A stretch of DNA of 64,000 nucleotides, from NCBI RefSeq assembly GCF_046097595.1, contig NZ_JBJUVG010000003.1:1-64000 (forward strand), written 5' to 3'. Each line of letters opens with the position of its first letter. Within the stretch, counting starts at the first letter, position 1. A program made the translations under genes and the position numbers. Positions 15,503 to 21,692 of the stretch are shown one piece after another. Source of the stretch: Peptococcus simiae (GTDB lineage Bacteria; Bacillota; Peptococcia; Peptococcales; Peptococcaceae). The notes beneath the pieces were generated by a model, which was given only the letters and a program-made list of their open reading frames with translations, was not told the origin of the DNA and did no database searches.

Positions 15503-15509
15503 TAAAAAG

Positions 15510-15905
15510 GTGAGAACCTCGGACAGACTTGGGCTTAAGCTGCCCTTTTCCGACGATTTTTATAACATACAAGATTTTAATGATAATTTTGAAACCTTGG
15601 AAAAAGACATTGAAGAAGTAGAAGGCCGGGTCAAGCAAAGCGCTACTGAAGCCATCACAACCTTTGACTGGCTTGCAGGCCAGCCGGGGGTGACGTATGA
15701 GGTCGTGCCGCAAGACAACGGCAGCTATGACAAGTGGCTGGAGACCTTGACCAAGGACAACTCTCAAATCGCCCGGCGGGCCAGCACCGAAAGCCGGGAC
15801 GGCTGGACGGTCGAGGTAGAGCTTACGCTACCGGGCAAGGCAAAGGTCAGCCAGATGACAACCTGGACCGAGACCGGCGATGTTTGGAAAGGAGTGACAG
15901 CATAA
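15510..15905 (+). CDS. Tail fibre-associated protein (N-terminal adaptor)
   Basis: A 131-residue protein starting at GTG 15510, preceded by AAAGGATGATAAAAAG. Its opening RTSDRLGLKLPFSDDFYNIQ with DFNDNFETLEKDIEEVEGRV is the adaptor that starts many Firmicutes tail fibre proteins (DFN.NFE.LD). The rest is beta-type (GWTVEVELTLPGKAKVSQMT). It is short for a fibre, so it probably forms the baseplate-proximal part, with the next gene supplying the distal part. Its stop overlaps the next ATG by one base. Confidence 0.65.
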   Translation: MRTSDRLGLKLPFSDDFYNIQDFNDNFETLEKDIEEVEGRVKQSATEAITTFDWLAGQPGVTYEVVPQDNGSYDKWLETLTKDNSQIARRASTESRDGWTVEVELTLPGKAKVSQMTTWTETGDVWKGVTA

Positions 15906-16756
15906 TGGACGTAATTAGCTTATCGGCCATAAAAAAGGCCAAGGAGGCCCTAGAGGGGAAAATTAATGCCATCCAAAGGGGCCAAAAAGATGATAGCAAC
16001 ACACTCAGCCGGATAGAAGACGGAGTAGGCAATCTACCCGGCTATGTTAATGGCGCCCAGGCAAGCATTGTGGATGAGTGCCAGACAATCAAGTTAAAGT
16101 TGACAGATGGGATATCCACCATAACCGGCAAGCTAACCGACCGGCTGGACGCCAAGGTATCCAGCCGGGCCAGTGCCGCCGACTGGACCGCCGACCGGGC
16201 AAGGAAGGTAGACCACCTGGATGTGAATGTGTCCAGCCGGGTAAGTCGGACGGACTTTAACCTTTGGAAGGACGAGCAAAACATCCTCCGCCAGACGACA
16301 GATGAGGTGCTGAACCGGATGGATGGGCGGATAGATGTAGACGTGTCCAGTCGTGCGAGTGCCAGCTACTATACACCAGCTAGAGCAAGCAAGCTTGACC
16401 GGCTGGATACAGATGTGTCTAGCCGGGCCAGTGCGGCGGCATTACAAGAGCTTAAAAATAGAGGCACGATAAAAAGAGTGCAGCGGGGGCAAATTGCTCC
16501 GAAAACAAGAGGGTGGGACGAACGTTATAATATCAGCAGAGATTTGTTTAAGGAAATAACCCTGCCATATGCTGTTAATCCAGATAAATCTACCGTGTCT
16601 GCCTCAGCACTATGGAATATGTCTCATGGGTCAGGCTGCCGTGGAGGCGTAATATGCAGCTTAATTAACGGCAATACATTACAGATTGGCATACCTTTTG
16701 GTGGCTACTTAGAAAATGAATTTTACATTACCTGGACAGTAGAGGAGTGGTATTAA
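15905..16756 (+). CDS. Putative tail fibre protein with DVSSRAS repeats
   Basis: A 283-residue protein from ATG 15905 (TAATG overlap with the previous stop; GAAAGGAG at 15887-15894 is the ribosome site). Residues about 70-180 hold four spaced copies of V-S-S-R-A/V-S in a frame of LD..V-SSRAS..D/Y, a repeat known from fibre shafts. The last 100 residues (from RGTIKRVQRGQIAPKTRGWD) form a separate, more AT-rich domain with GCRGGVICSLINGNTLQIGI and ending WTVEEWY, probably the receptor-binding tip. No hydrolase motif seen. Confidence 0.65.
   Translation: MDVISLSAIKKAKEALEGKINAIQRGQKDDSNTLSRIEDGVGNLPGYVNGAQASIVDECQTIKLKLTDGISTITGKLTDRLDAKVSSRASAADWTADRARKVDHLDVNVSSRVSRTDFNLWKDEQNILRQTTDEVLNRMDGRIDVDVSSRASASYYTPARASKLDRLDTDVSSRASAAALQELKNRGTIKRVQRGQIAPKTRGWDERYNISRDLFKEITLPYAVNPDKSTVSASALWNMSHGSGCRGGVICSLINGNTLQIGIPFGGYLENEFYITWTVEEWY
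16155..16440 (+). repeat. Fibre-shaft repeats coding VSSRAS
   Basis: Four copies of a short unit reading GT(A/G)TC(C/T)AG(C/T)CG followed by G-rich codons, near 16158, 16230, 16345 and 16416. They code for the same hexapeptide pattern at uneven spacing, consistent with past duplications in the fibre shaft. Confidence 0.6.
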
Positions 16757-17103
16757 TGCTCTATCTCGTAGAAGTAGATAAAACCGGTAACAGCCTGCAA
16801 CTGGCTGTAGTTGACGGAAAGCCTGAAGACTTTACCAATAGACCAGAGTGGGTGGTCTTTAACGATTACGATAGTGCACAAGCAGTCCTAGGCAAGCGAC
16901 TTGTAGATGGTGAGTGGCAAGAGGTCCTCCAGGAACCACCCGCCCCACCTAAGCCCGAGCCGCAGCCGATGGAAAAAGACCTGTTAGCCATCATGGATGG
17001 CGTTGCTGCTACATACGAGCGGCAAGAAAAAGGCAACCTAGACATCATGGAAGGTATCGCAGGCCTCTATGAAGCCACGATGACAGGAGGAAATCCAAAA
17101 TGA
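16756..17103 (+). CDS. Phage tail-fibre-linked hypothetical protein
   Basis: A 115-residue protein. ATG 16756 overlaps the fibre stop (TAATG) and GAGGAG lies 9 bases upstream; an in-frame GTG at 16747 is less likely. The N-terminal half is beta-like (MLYLVEVDKTGNSLQLAVVD), the middle is proline-rich (EPPAPPKPEPQPME), and the end holds two imperfect copies of LLAIMDGVAATYERQEKGN and LDIMEGIAGLYEATMTGG. Family not recognised; genes in this place are often fibre chaperones or small tail accessory proteins. The stop overlaps the next gene (ATGA). Confidence 0.6.
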   Translation: MLYLVEVDKTGNSLQLAVVDGKPEDFTNRPEWVVFNDYDSAQAVLGKRLVDGEWQEVLQEPPAPPKPEPQPMEKDLLAIMDGVAATYERQEKGNLDIMEGIAGLYEATMTGGNPK

Positions 17104-17219
17104 TCTATATCTATGCAACCCTAGTCAAAGCCGGCAGACGGACCCTGGACCAGGTGCCAGCCCACCTGCGGGAGGAAGTCAAAAAGCTGCTGGAAGAAGA
17201 AAATGACAAAGCTGAGTAA
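17100..17219 (+). CDS. CD1375-like small phage protein, copy 1 (39 aa)
   Basis: A 39-codon gene whose ATG overlaps the previous stop; ACAGGAGG (17087-17094) serves as ribosome site. It reads MIYIYATLVKAGRRTLDQVP then a short amphipathic helix. This small family (CD1375-like) lies between fibre and lysis genes in many clostridial phages; function unknown. A second member follows at 17281-17436, sharing the pattern IY.AL/TL...GRRT.D.VP..LR, so the pair looks like a tandem duplication. Confidence 0.65.
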   Translation: MIYIYATLVKAGRRTLDQVPAHLREEVKKLLEEENDKAE

Positions 17220-17245
17220 AGCGCTCCTAACGGGCGCTATTTTTA
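17219..17245 (+). terminator. Weak terminator between the CD1375-like genes
   Basis: Stem AGCGC (17220-17224) with GCGCT (17234-17238), followed by ATTTTTAT. Short stem, so read-through is likely. Confidence 0.45.
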
Positions 17246-17280
17246 TACTCATTTTTAAGCTCAGGAAAGGAGGTGAGAAT

Positions 17281-17436
17281 ATGGTAGCTATCTATGTAGC
17301 CCTTATCATCTACGGCCGCCGGACCATCGACACCGTGCCCCGGCACCTGCGTGATGCCGTGCTGGCAGACCTTAAGGCCCTAGGCCTGGATGGGTACGGC
17401 AAGGCTTTGCCGGCAGAAGGAAAACCGGCTGAGTAA
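17281..17436 (+). CDS. CD1375-like small phage protein, copy 2 (51 aa)
   Basis: A 51-residue protein with an excellent ribosome site GGAAAGGAGGTG (17264-17275) before ATG 17281. It reads MVAIYVALIIYGRRTIDTVP followed by RHLRDAVLADLKALGLDG, matching the same small family as the previous gene but with a longer tail. Function unknown. It is the last plus-strand gene before toxin-antitoxin locus B. Confidence 0.65.
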   Translation: MVAIYVALIIYGRRTIDTVPRHLRDAVLADLKALGLDGYGKALPAEGKPAE

Positions 17437-17442
17437 CCACGC

Positions 17443-17471
17443 TTGCAAGAGTCATAAGCAGGTGGTATACT
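17443..17471 (+). promoter_or_regulatory. Promoter of antitoxin RNA B
   Basis: TTGCAA (17443-17448), a 17-base gap and TATACT (17466-17471). It leads into a short untranslated stretch that ends at the hairpin 17511-17544. Confidence 0.75.
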
Positions 17472-17479
17472 ACAAGTAG

Positions 17480-17509
17480 GCAAGAAAAGAGAATGCCGCA
17501 TATAAACAC
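17480..17509. repeat. Direct repeat, antitoxin copy (locus B)
   Basis: Contains AGAAAAGAGAATGC followed by CATATAAACAC; the partner copy at 17621-17654 contains both blocks with 4 more bases between them. Confidence 0.75.
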
Positions 17510-17510
17510 A

Positions 17511-17544
17511 AAAATACCCCTCGACCGCCATCGAGGGGTATTTT
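17511..17544. terminator. Shared two-way terminator of toxin-antitoxin locus B
   Basis: A perfect 14-bp stem AAAATACCCCTCGA (17511-17524) with TCGAGGGGTATTTT (17531-17544) and a 6-base loop, A-rich on one side and T-rich on the other, able to stop transcripts from both directions. Confidence 0.85.
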
Positions 17545-17550
17545 GTTGGG

Positions 17551-17646
17551 CTAGTTGTCATCATGCTTGCCATCTAGCCACTTGCAGATATAATGGCAAA
17601 TTATACCTGCCGTGATGGAAAGCAGAAAAGAGAATGCAACGACCAT
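17551..17646 (-). CDS. Fst-like type I toxin peptide B (31 aa)
   Basis: Minus-strand frame from ATG 17646 to TAG 17551, exactly the length of toxin A. Ribosome site GGGAGGTG lies 6 bases before the start. The peptide begins MVVAFSFLLSITAGIICHYI and ends CKWLDGKHDDN: one membrane helix and a polar tail with the CKWLD block shared with toxin A. The leader holds a strong hairpin in which CCTCC-ATCT pairs with AGAT-GGAGG, hiding the ribosome site, and GTTGTCAT in the leader can pair with ATGACAAC across the stop codon. Family: Fst/Ldr type I toxins; membrane damage when unrepressed is inferred from the family. Confidence 0.78.
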   Translation of the reverse strand: MVVAFSFLLSITAGIICHYICKWLDGKHDDN

Positions 17647-17654
17647 ATAAACAC
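17621..17654. repeat. Direct repeat, toxin copy (locus B)
   Basis: Partner of 17480-17509; spans toxin codons 1-8, the start codon and the bases just upstream. Confidence 0.75.
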
Positions 17655-17693
17655 CTCCCATCTGTTGTCAGATTGGAGGATGACAACGACAAT

Positions 17694-17702
17694 AGTATAC
17701 CA
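17694..17702 (-). promoter_or_regulatory. Extended -10 promoter of toxin B
   Basis: Minus strand reads TGGTATACT. The surrounding bases (GGTATGGTATACTATTG, then GTTGTCAT in the leader) are nearly the same as at toxin A. Confidence 0.6.
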
Positions 17703-17739
17703 TACCGCCTACCTGGGCGGTATTTTTTATGGAAAGAAG

Positions 17740-18072
17740 GTGCGTAGTATCGCCCACATCGTACAGCAAATACTCGACTGGTCCGTCATCACGGCCTTGA
17801 CATCGCTTTTTTCAGCCGGTGGGGTCGGGGGCCTCCTTTGGCGGCAGCTGACGCATAACCGCCGGCAGGATAAGGCCCTGCTGGCCTTATTGCATTTTAG
17901 GCTTTACGCCAATGCGGAGGACGCCTTGAAGAAAGGCTATACCACGGTGGCCGACATAGAGGACCTTGAGAACCTCTACGCCGCCTACAAGAGCCTAGGT
18001 GGCAACGGCACCGGAGAAAAACTCTACAAGGACAGCATGTCCCTACCCGTCAGAAAGGAGCAGAAAGCATGA
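17740..18072 (+). CDS. Membrane-anchored phage lysis-region protein
   Basis: About 110 residues from GTG 17740. The N-terminal part (QILDWSVITALTSLFSAGGV) is one membrane segment, then a basic turn and a conserved helical end with LLALLHFRLYANAEDALKKG and YAAYKSLGGNGTGEKLYKDS. Phage proteins with this ending (YKSLGGNG..) sit just before holin or lysin genes in many Firmicutes phages; function not established. The ribosome site AAGAAGGTG overlaps the GTG and is better spaced for an ATC at 17749, so the true start is uncertain. The stop overlaps the holin ATG. Confidence 0.6.
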   Translation: MRSIAHIVQQILDWSVITALTSLFSAGGVGGLLWRQLTHNRRQDKALLALLHFRLYANAEDALKKGYTTVADIEDLENLYAAYKSLGGNGTGEKLYKDSMSLPVRKEQKA

Positions 18073-18347
18073 TAAATTGGAAGCTAAGATTAAAAAACAA
18101 GCCGACCCTCGTGGCCCTGGTGGCCTTAGTGGTCGGCTTTATTTATCAGGTGTGCGGGGTTTTTGACATCGTCCCCGCAATCAGCCAGGAGGCCATCGTC
18201 CAGGGCCTAGGTATTGTCATCAATCTTTTAGTGGCCCTGGGGGTCATCGTCGACCCGACGACCGCAGGGGTCAAGGACAGCCAGGCGGCTCAAGCCTACC
18301 TAAAACCCCGTAAGGACGCTGACCACATCGCCCCGGAGGTAGAATAA
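18069..18347 (+). CDS. Holin, phi LC3 family
   Basis: A 92-residue holin. It opens INWKLRLKNKPTLVALVALV, the signature of the phi LC3/phage_holin_1 family, has two membrane helices (about residues 13-32 and 45-65) and the conserved LGVIVDPTTAGVKDS segment before a charged tail. Holins form membrane holes at the end of the lytic cycle so that the wall enzyme can reach its substrate. Ribosome site AAAGGAG (18055-18061); ATGA overlap with the previous gene and TAATG overlap with the amidase gene. Confidence 0.88.
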   Translation: MINWKLRLKNKPTLVALVALVVGFIYQVCGVFDIVPAISQEAIVQGLGIVINLLVALGVIVDPTTAGVKDSQAAQAYLKPRKDADHIAPEVE

Positions 18348-19573
18348 TGGTAAAAATCGGGATTGACCCCGGCCATGGTGGCGCCGACGCAGGCGCCTGT
18401 GGCATGGGGTACCAAGAGAAAGACATCGCACTAGACGTGGCCCTAAAGCTCCGGGACCGGCTGGCAGCCGCCGGGGTAGAGGTGGTCATGAGCCGAGACG
18501 GCGACTGGAAGTACTACCTAGACCAGGGAGCTGATCTAACCCGCCGGGCCCAGGTTTTTAATGAGGCGGGGTGCGATGCGGTCATATCCCTACACCTCAA
18601 CTCCGCCATGCAGCCCGCCTGGGGCGTCGAGACCTACACCTGGGACGGCAACAGCGTGGCTAATGCCTTTGGCGATGCGGTCCATAATGCGGTAAAGCAC
18701 CTGGGCTCGGTGGACCGGGGTCGCAAGTGGGCCAATTTCGCCATCATCCGGGAAACTGATGCAGTGGCCTGCCTGGTCGAGATGTCCTTTATCAATTCTG
18801 ACGATGTCTACAACGTCGCCGGTAAAGAGGACACCTGGGCCGATGCGCTGTGCAAAGGCATTTGTGGGTACTTTGGCCTAGCCGCCAAGCCCGCACCGGC
18901 AACCCAGCCCCAGCATCCGTCTAGCGACGCCATCATCGCCCCCGCCTCGGCCACCGTCGACCAGGGACGGGCCTGGGCCAAGTCCAAAGGGGCTGCCCCC
19001 TGGTTCATCGACCAGGCACAGACCTACTGGGACGTGGCTACCAAGGCGGGAGTTAACCCTGCGGGCGTATACGCCCAGTCTGCCATTGAGACCGGCTTTG
19101 GTAACTTTGGCGGCGTCATCGACGAGACCTACAAAAACCCCTGCGGCCTCAAGCGGACCGAGGGCGGCGGGAACTACGACCCAGGGGCCCACATGCGGTT
19201 TACCGACTGGCAGGAGGGCGTCACGGCGCAAGTACACCATCTACTGCTATACGCCGGCCAGCCACAAAATCCCACACCAGACCCGCGGCACTTCGCATGG
19301 CTAAGCGGCAAGGCCAAGACCTGGCAAGCCCTAGGCGGCAACTGGGCGCCCAGCACCGCATACGGCGATAAGATCGTCGCCCTTATGCGAGAGATCGAGA
19401 GCACTCCAGCCGCTAAGCCGGCTAAAGCAAAGGTCCCCGAGTGGGCCCTGGATGACTACACCAAGGCCAAGGAAAATGGTTTTATAGACGGCACGCGGCT
19501 GTTTGACGCGCCGACGCGGCTAGAGCTCGCAGTCGTCGCCCAGCGAGTGTACGACAAGCTAAAAGAGCGCTAA
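18347..19573 (+). CDS. Phage endolysin: amidase plus glucosaminidase
   Basis: A 408-residue lysis enzyme. Residues 1-175 are an N-acetylmuramoyl-L-alanine amidase_3 domain: IGIDPGHGGADAGACG gives the first zinc His, followed by the Glu and the SLHLNSA His, with the catalytic Glu in ACLVEMSFINS. Residues about 215-340 resemble a glucosaminidase (AGVYAQSAIETGFGNFGG with the likely catalytic Glu, KNPCGLK, MRFTDWQEGVTAQ). Residues 360-405 are a single SLH-like helix pair (WALDDYTKAKENGFIDGTRL). No signal peptide, consistent with holin-dependent release. Last gene of the lysis unit; terminator follows. Confidence 0.88.
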   Translation: MVKIGIDPGHGGADAGACGMGYQEKDIALDVALKLRDRLAAAGVEVVMSRDGDWKYYLDQGADLTRRAQVFNEAGCDAVISLHLNSAMQPAWGVETYTWDGNSVANAFGDAVHNAVKHLGSVDRGRKWANFAIIRETDAVACLVEMSFINSDDVYNVAGKEDTWADALCKGICGYFGLAAKPAPATQPQHPSSDAIIAPASATVDQGRAWAKSKGAAPWFIDQAQTYWDVATKAGVNPAGVYAQSAIETGFGNFGGVIDETYKNPCGLKRTEGGGNYDPGAHMRFTDWQEGVTAQVHHLLLYAGQPQNPTPDPRHFAWLSGKAKTWQALGGNWAPSTAYGDKIVALMREIESTPAAKPAKAKVPEWALDDYTKAKENGFIDGTRLFDAPTRLELAVVAQRVYDKLKER

Positions 19574-19577
19574 CAAG

Positions 19578-19612
19578 AAGAGCCCGACCGGTCATGGTTG
19601 GGCTCTTTTTAT
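19578..19612 (+). terminator. Terminator after the endolysin gene
   Basis: Stem AAGAGCCC (19578-19585) with GGGCTCTT (19600-19607) followed by TTT; it closes the late phage unit. Confidence 0.85.
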
Positions 19613-19767
19613 TGGGCTTGAATTGGTGTAGTTTTGGGGGAGTTTATGGTGTAACGTAGCCACTGCAGGGTAAGCATTTAAAGCATTAAACCCCTTGGTT
19701 AAGCGATTTTCAAGCTATCGGAAGACACAGAAATGTATCACCTTAAATCCTTGTGCCCCCGTCAATT

Positions 19768-19810
19768 AAAGATCCCTTGTCATGGTTGCCATGGCAAGGG
19801 ATCTTTTTGT
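19768..19810 (+). terminator. Strong hairpin with T-run
   Basis: Stem AAAGATCCCTTG (19768-19779) with CAAGGGATCTTT (19795-19806), extended by CATGG/CCATG inside, followed by TTGTTTTT. No gene directly precedes it, so it may end an unannotated RNA or back up the previous terminator. Confidence 0.7.
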
Positions 19811-19960
19811 TTTTATAGACTGTGGTGGGACTTTTGGTTTGGCTTCAACCGGGGGCTGAGGCTTTACGGAAGATTTACCGGGATTTTGTGAAAATGCCGG
19901 CGAGATGGTTTATACTGACCGTGAAGATAGGATACTTTAAGTCAGATGGAGGGAAGGTTT

Positions 19961-20044
19961 ATGAACATGACAGGGGTTTCGGGTTCGGCTCTTATTATTG
20001 TTCATCAACCCAGCACCTCTATGTGCTTAGAGCAATATATGTAG
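19961..20044 (+). CDS. Possible 27-residue peptide (doubtful)
   Basis: ATG 19961 follows GGAGGGAAGG at good distance and the frame ends at TAG 20044. The peptide starts MNMTGVSGSALIIVHQPSTS. It is weakly hydrophobic in the middle only. A GC-rich hairpin follows the stop. No family recognised; it may be chance. Confidence 0.2.
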   Translation: MNMTGVSGSALIIVHQPSTSMCLEQYM

Positions 20045-20227
20045 GCCGTCCCTCAGGGGCGGTCTATTTATATATACTTGCGACATGGAAGGAGGGGTGG
20101 CAGTGGCTTTGCCGATGCAGAAAGGATGGTGATCCAGTATCTCCCGCGCTGGGTGACGCGTCGACCTGAGCAAGTCGCAAAACGGCTTTATTTTTCGGCA
20201 AAAAATACTGATAATTCTGATTAAATA

Positions 20228-20256
20228 TAGTCACCAGGCTAAAACTGGTGTATAAT
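20228..20256 (+). promoter_or_regulatory. Promoter with operator-like palindrome
   Basis: TAGTCA (20228-20233), 17 bases, TATAAT (20251-20256). The gap contains the inverted repeat CACCAG (20232-20237) and CTGGTG (20245-20250), which would place a bound repressor between -35 and -10. A second palindrome AAAGGGACCCTTT lies just downstream (20271-20283). Confidence 0.5.
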
Positions 20257-20361
20257 ATAGGCAATCGCCAAAAGGGACCCTTTCTAAATAAAAAGACAAA
20301 AAGTTTTCATAAAAAGCCCTTAAATATAATTGAATAATGATAATACATTCAATAAGCGGAC

Positions 20362-20390
20362 TTGTGATTAAGGGTACAACCTGTTATAAT
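20362..20390 (+). promoter_or_regulatory. Promoter of the thl-crt-hbd cluster
   Basis: TTGTGA (20362-20367), 17 bases, TATAAT (20385-20390), 73 bases before the thiolase ATG. An inverted repeat TTGAAT/ATTCAA (about 20330-20352) lies just upstream. Confidence 0.75.
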
Positions 20391-20463
20391 GTATTTATAA
20401 AATATGCTGTTTGTTTTGTGGCCGTTTGTTGTTCAGTAAGATTAGAAATAAGGAGGACACATT

Positions 20464-21645
20464 ATGTCTAAGAAAATCGTTTTAGCCGGCGCTTGCCGTA
20501 CTGCTGTTGGTAAAATGGGTGGGACTTTAGCCAATACATCTGCTACGGATTTAGCGACGCATGTTATTAAAGAATCCATTAAACGTGCCGGGATTAAACC
20601 GACCGATGTAGACCAGGTACTCTTAGGTTGTGTGTTGCAGGCCGGTTTAGGGCAAAACATGGCGCGGCAAGCTTCTGTGAATGCCGGGCTCCCGGTTGAA
20701 GTACCGGCTATGACCCTGAATATCTTATGCGGGTCCGGTTTAAATGCGGTCAATACGGCTGCCTTTATGATCCAGGCCGGGGCGGCTGATGTCATTATTG
20801 CCGGTGGGGCAGAAAACATGAGTGCCTCCCCCTATCTCATCCAAAAGGGCCGGTATGGCTACCGGATGGGCCATGGCCAACTTCTGGACAGCATGATTAA
20901 AGACGGGTTAACGGATGCCTTTAATGACTACCACATGGGGATTACCGCTGAAAACGTCGCTGAAAAATATGGCTTAACCCGGGAAGAATTAGACGAATTT
21001 GCTGCCTGGAGCCAACAAAAGGCCTGCAAGGCGATTGCCGATGGCAAGTTTAAAGATGAAATCGTACCGATTGAAATCAAGAAGAAAAAAGAAACCATCG
21101 TTTTCGATACCGATGAAGGCCCCCGTGAAGGGACAACGGCTGAAGGTATCGCTAAGATGAAACCGGCCTTCAAAGAAGGCGGCGTGGTCACTGCGGCTAA
21201 TGCTTCCGGGATTAATGATGGGGCTGCTGTGGTCATCGTGATGAGTGAAGAAAAGGCCAAAGAACTGGGCGTGACCCCGATGGCTACCTGGGTTGACGGT
21301 GCCCTGGGCGGTGTTGATCCTTCTATCATGGGGATTGGCCCTGTGGCTGCTACCCGGAATGTTCTGGAAAGAACCGGCCTGAAAATCGAAGACTTTGACT
21401 TGTATGAGGCCAATGAAGCCTTTGCTGCCCAAGCTGTGGCTGTCGGTAAAGATCTGGGCTTTGACAATGATAAATTAAACGTCAATGGTGGGGCTATTGC
21501 CCTGGGTCACCCGGTTGGCTGCAGTGGGGCCCGGATCCTGGTCACCCTGCTTTATGAAATGCAACGCCGGGATGCCAAACGCGGCCTAGCCACCCTCTGC
21601 ATTGGCGGCGGTATGGGTGCTGCGACGGTTATTGAACGCGAATAG
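20464..21645 (+). CDS. thlA: Acetyl-CoA C-acetyltransferase (thiolase)
   Basis: A 393-residue thiolase joining two acetyl-CoA into acetoacetyl-CoA, the first step toward butyrate-type products. Catalytic residues are in place: nucleophile Cys89 (LNILCGSGLNAV), His349 (GHPVGCSGARI) and Cys379 (LCIGGGMGAA); NEAFAAQ near residue 320 is also conserved. Ribosome site AAGGAGG (20450-20456). It heads a run of three genes for the conversion of acetyl-CoA to crotonyl-CoA. The name atoB would fit equally. Length equals that of clostridial thiolases. Confidence 0.92.
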   Translation: MSKKIVLAGACRTAVGKMGGTLANTSATDLATHVIKESIKRAGIKPTDVDQVLLGCVLQAGLGQNMARQASVNAGLPVEVPAMTLNILCGSGLNAVNTAAFMIQAGAADVIIAGGAENMSASPYLIQKGRYGYRMGHGQLLDSMIKDGLTDAFNDYHMGITAENVAEKYGLTREELDEFAAWSQQKACKAIADGKFKDEIVPIEIKKKKETIVFDTDEGPREGTTAEGIAKMKPAFKEGGVVTAANASGINDGAAVVIVMSEEKAKELGVTPMATWVDGALGGVDPSIMGIGPVAATRNVLERTGLKIEDFDLYEANEAFAAQAVAVGKDLGFDNDKLNVNGGAIALGHPVGCSGARILVTLLYEMQRRDAKRGLATLCIGGGMGAATVIERE

Positions 21646-21692
21646 TTGGTTATTTCGGAGGACATGATTGTTTAGGAAATAAGGAGGCAAAC

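Larger units (their letters stand above)
17478..17546 (+). ncRNA. Predicted antisense antitoxin RNA B (par/Fst type)
   Basis: A transcript of about 70 nt is predicted from the promoter at 17443-17471 to the hairpin at 17511-17544. Bases 17480-17509 repeat the plus-strand sequence 17621-17654, apart from a 4-base gap and two or three changes. That second copy covers the ribosome-site edge, start codon and first eight codons of toxin B on the other strand, so the RNA can pair with the toxin mRNA start. Same layout as locus A, inferred from sequence alone. Confidence 0.7.
19613..20227. other. Gene-poor stretch after the prophage lysis genes
   Basis: No convincing gene. It holds a strong hairpin at 19768-19810, a tiny frame at 19961-20044, a GC-rich hairpin GGCCGTCCC/GGGGCGGTC near 20044-20064 and a 30-base element at 20127-20156 that resembles 1532-1561 inside the prophage (both contain GGTGATCCA, then TATCTCCCG). 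The prophage right end must lie in or near this stretch, but no attachment repeat can be named without the left end. Confidence 0.4.

Noticed and set aside
1..19612. Attachment sites of the prophage
   Set aside because: Left end, integrase and terminase lie outside the window, so no att repeat can be paired; the 30-base element at 1532 and 20127 lies inside the phage on the left and is unlikely to be att.
19822..20169. 115-codon open frame after the prophage
   Set aside because: No ribosome site, unusual composition (many Trp and Cys), and it overlaps hairpins; no family resemblance.
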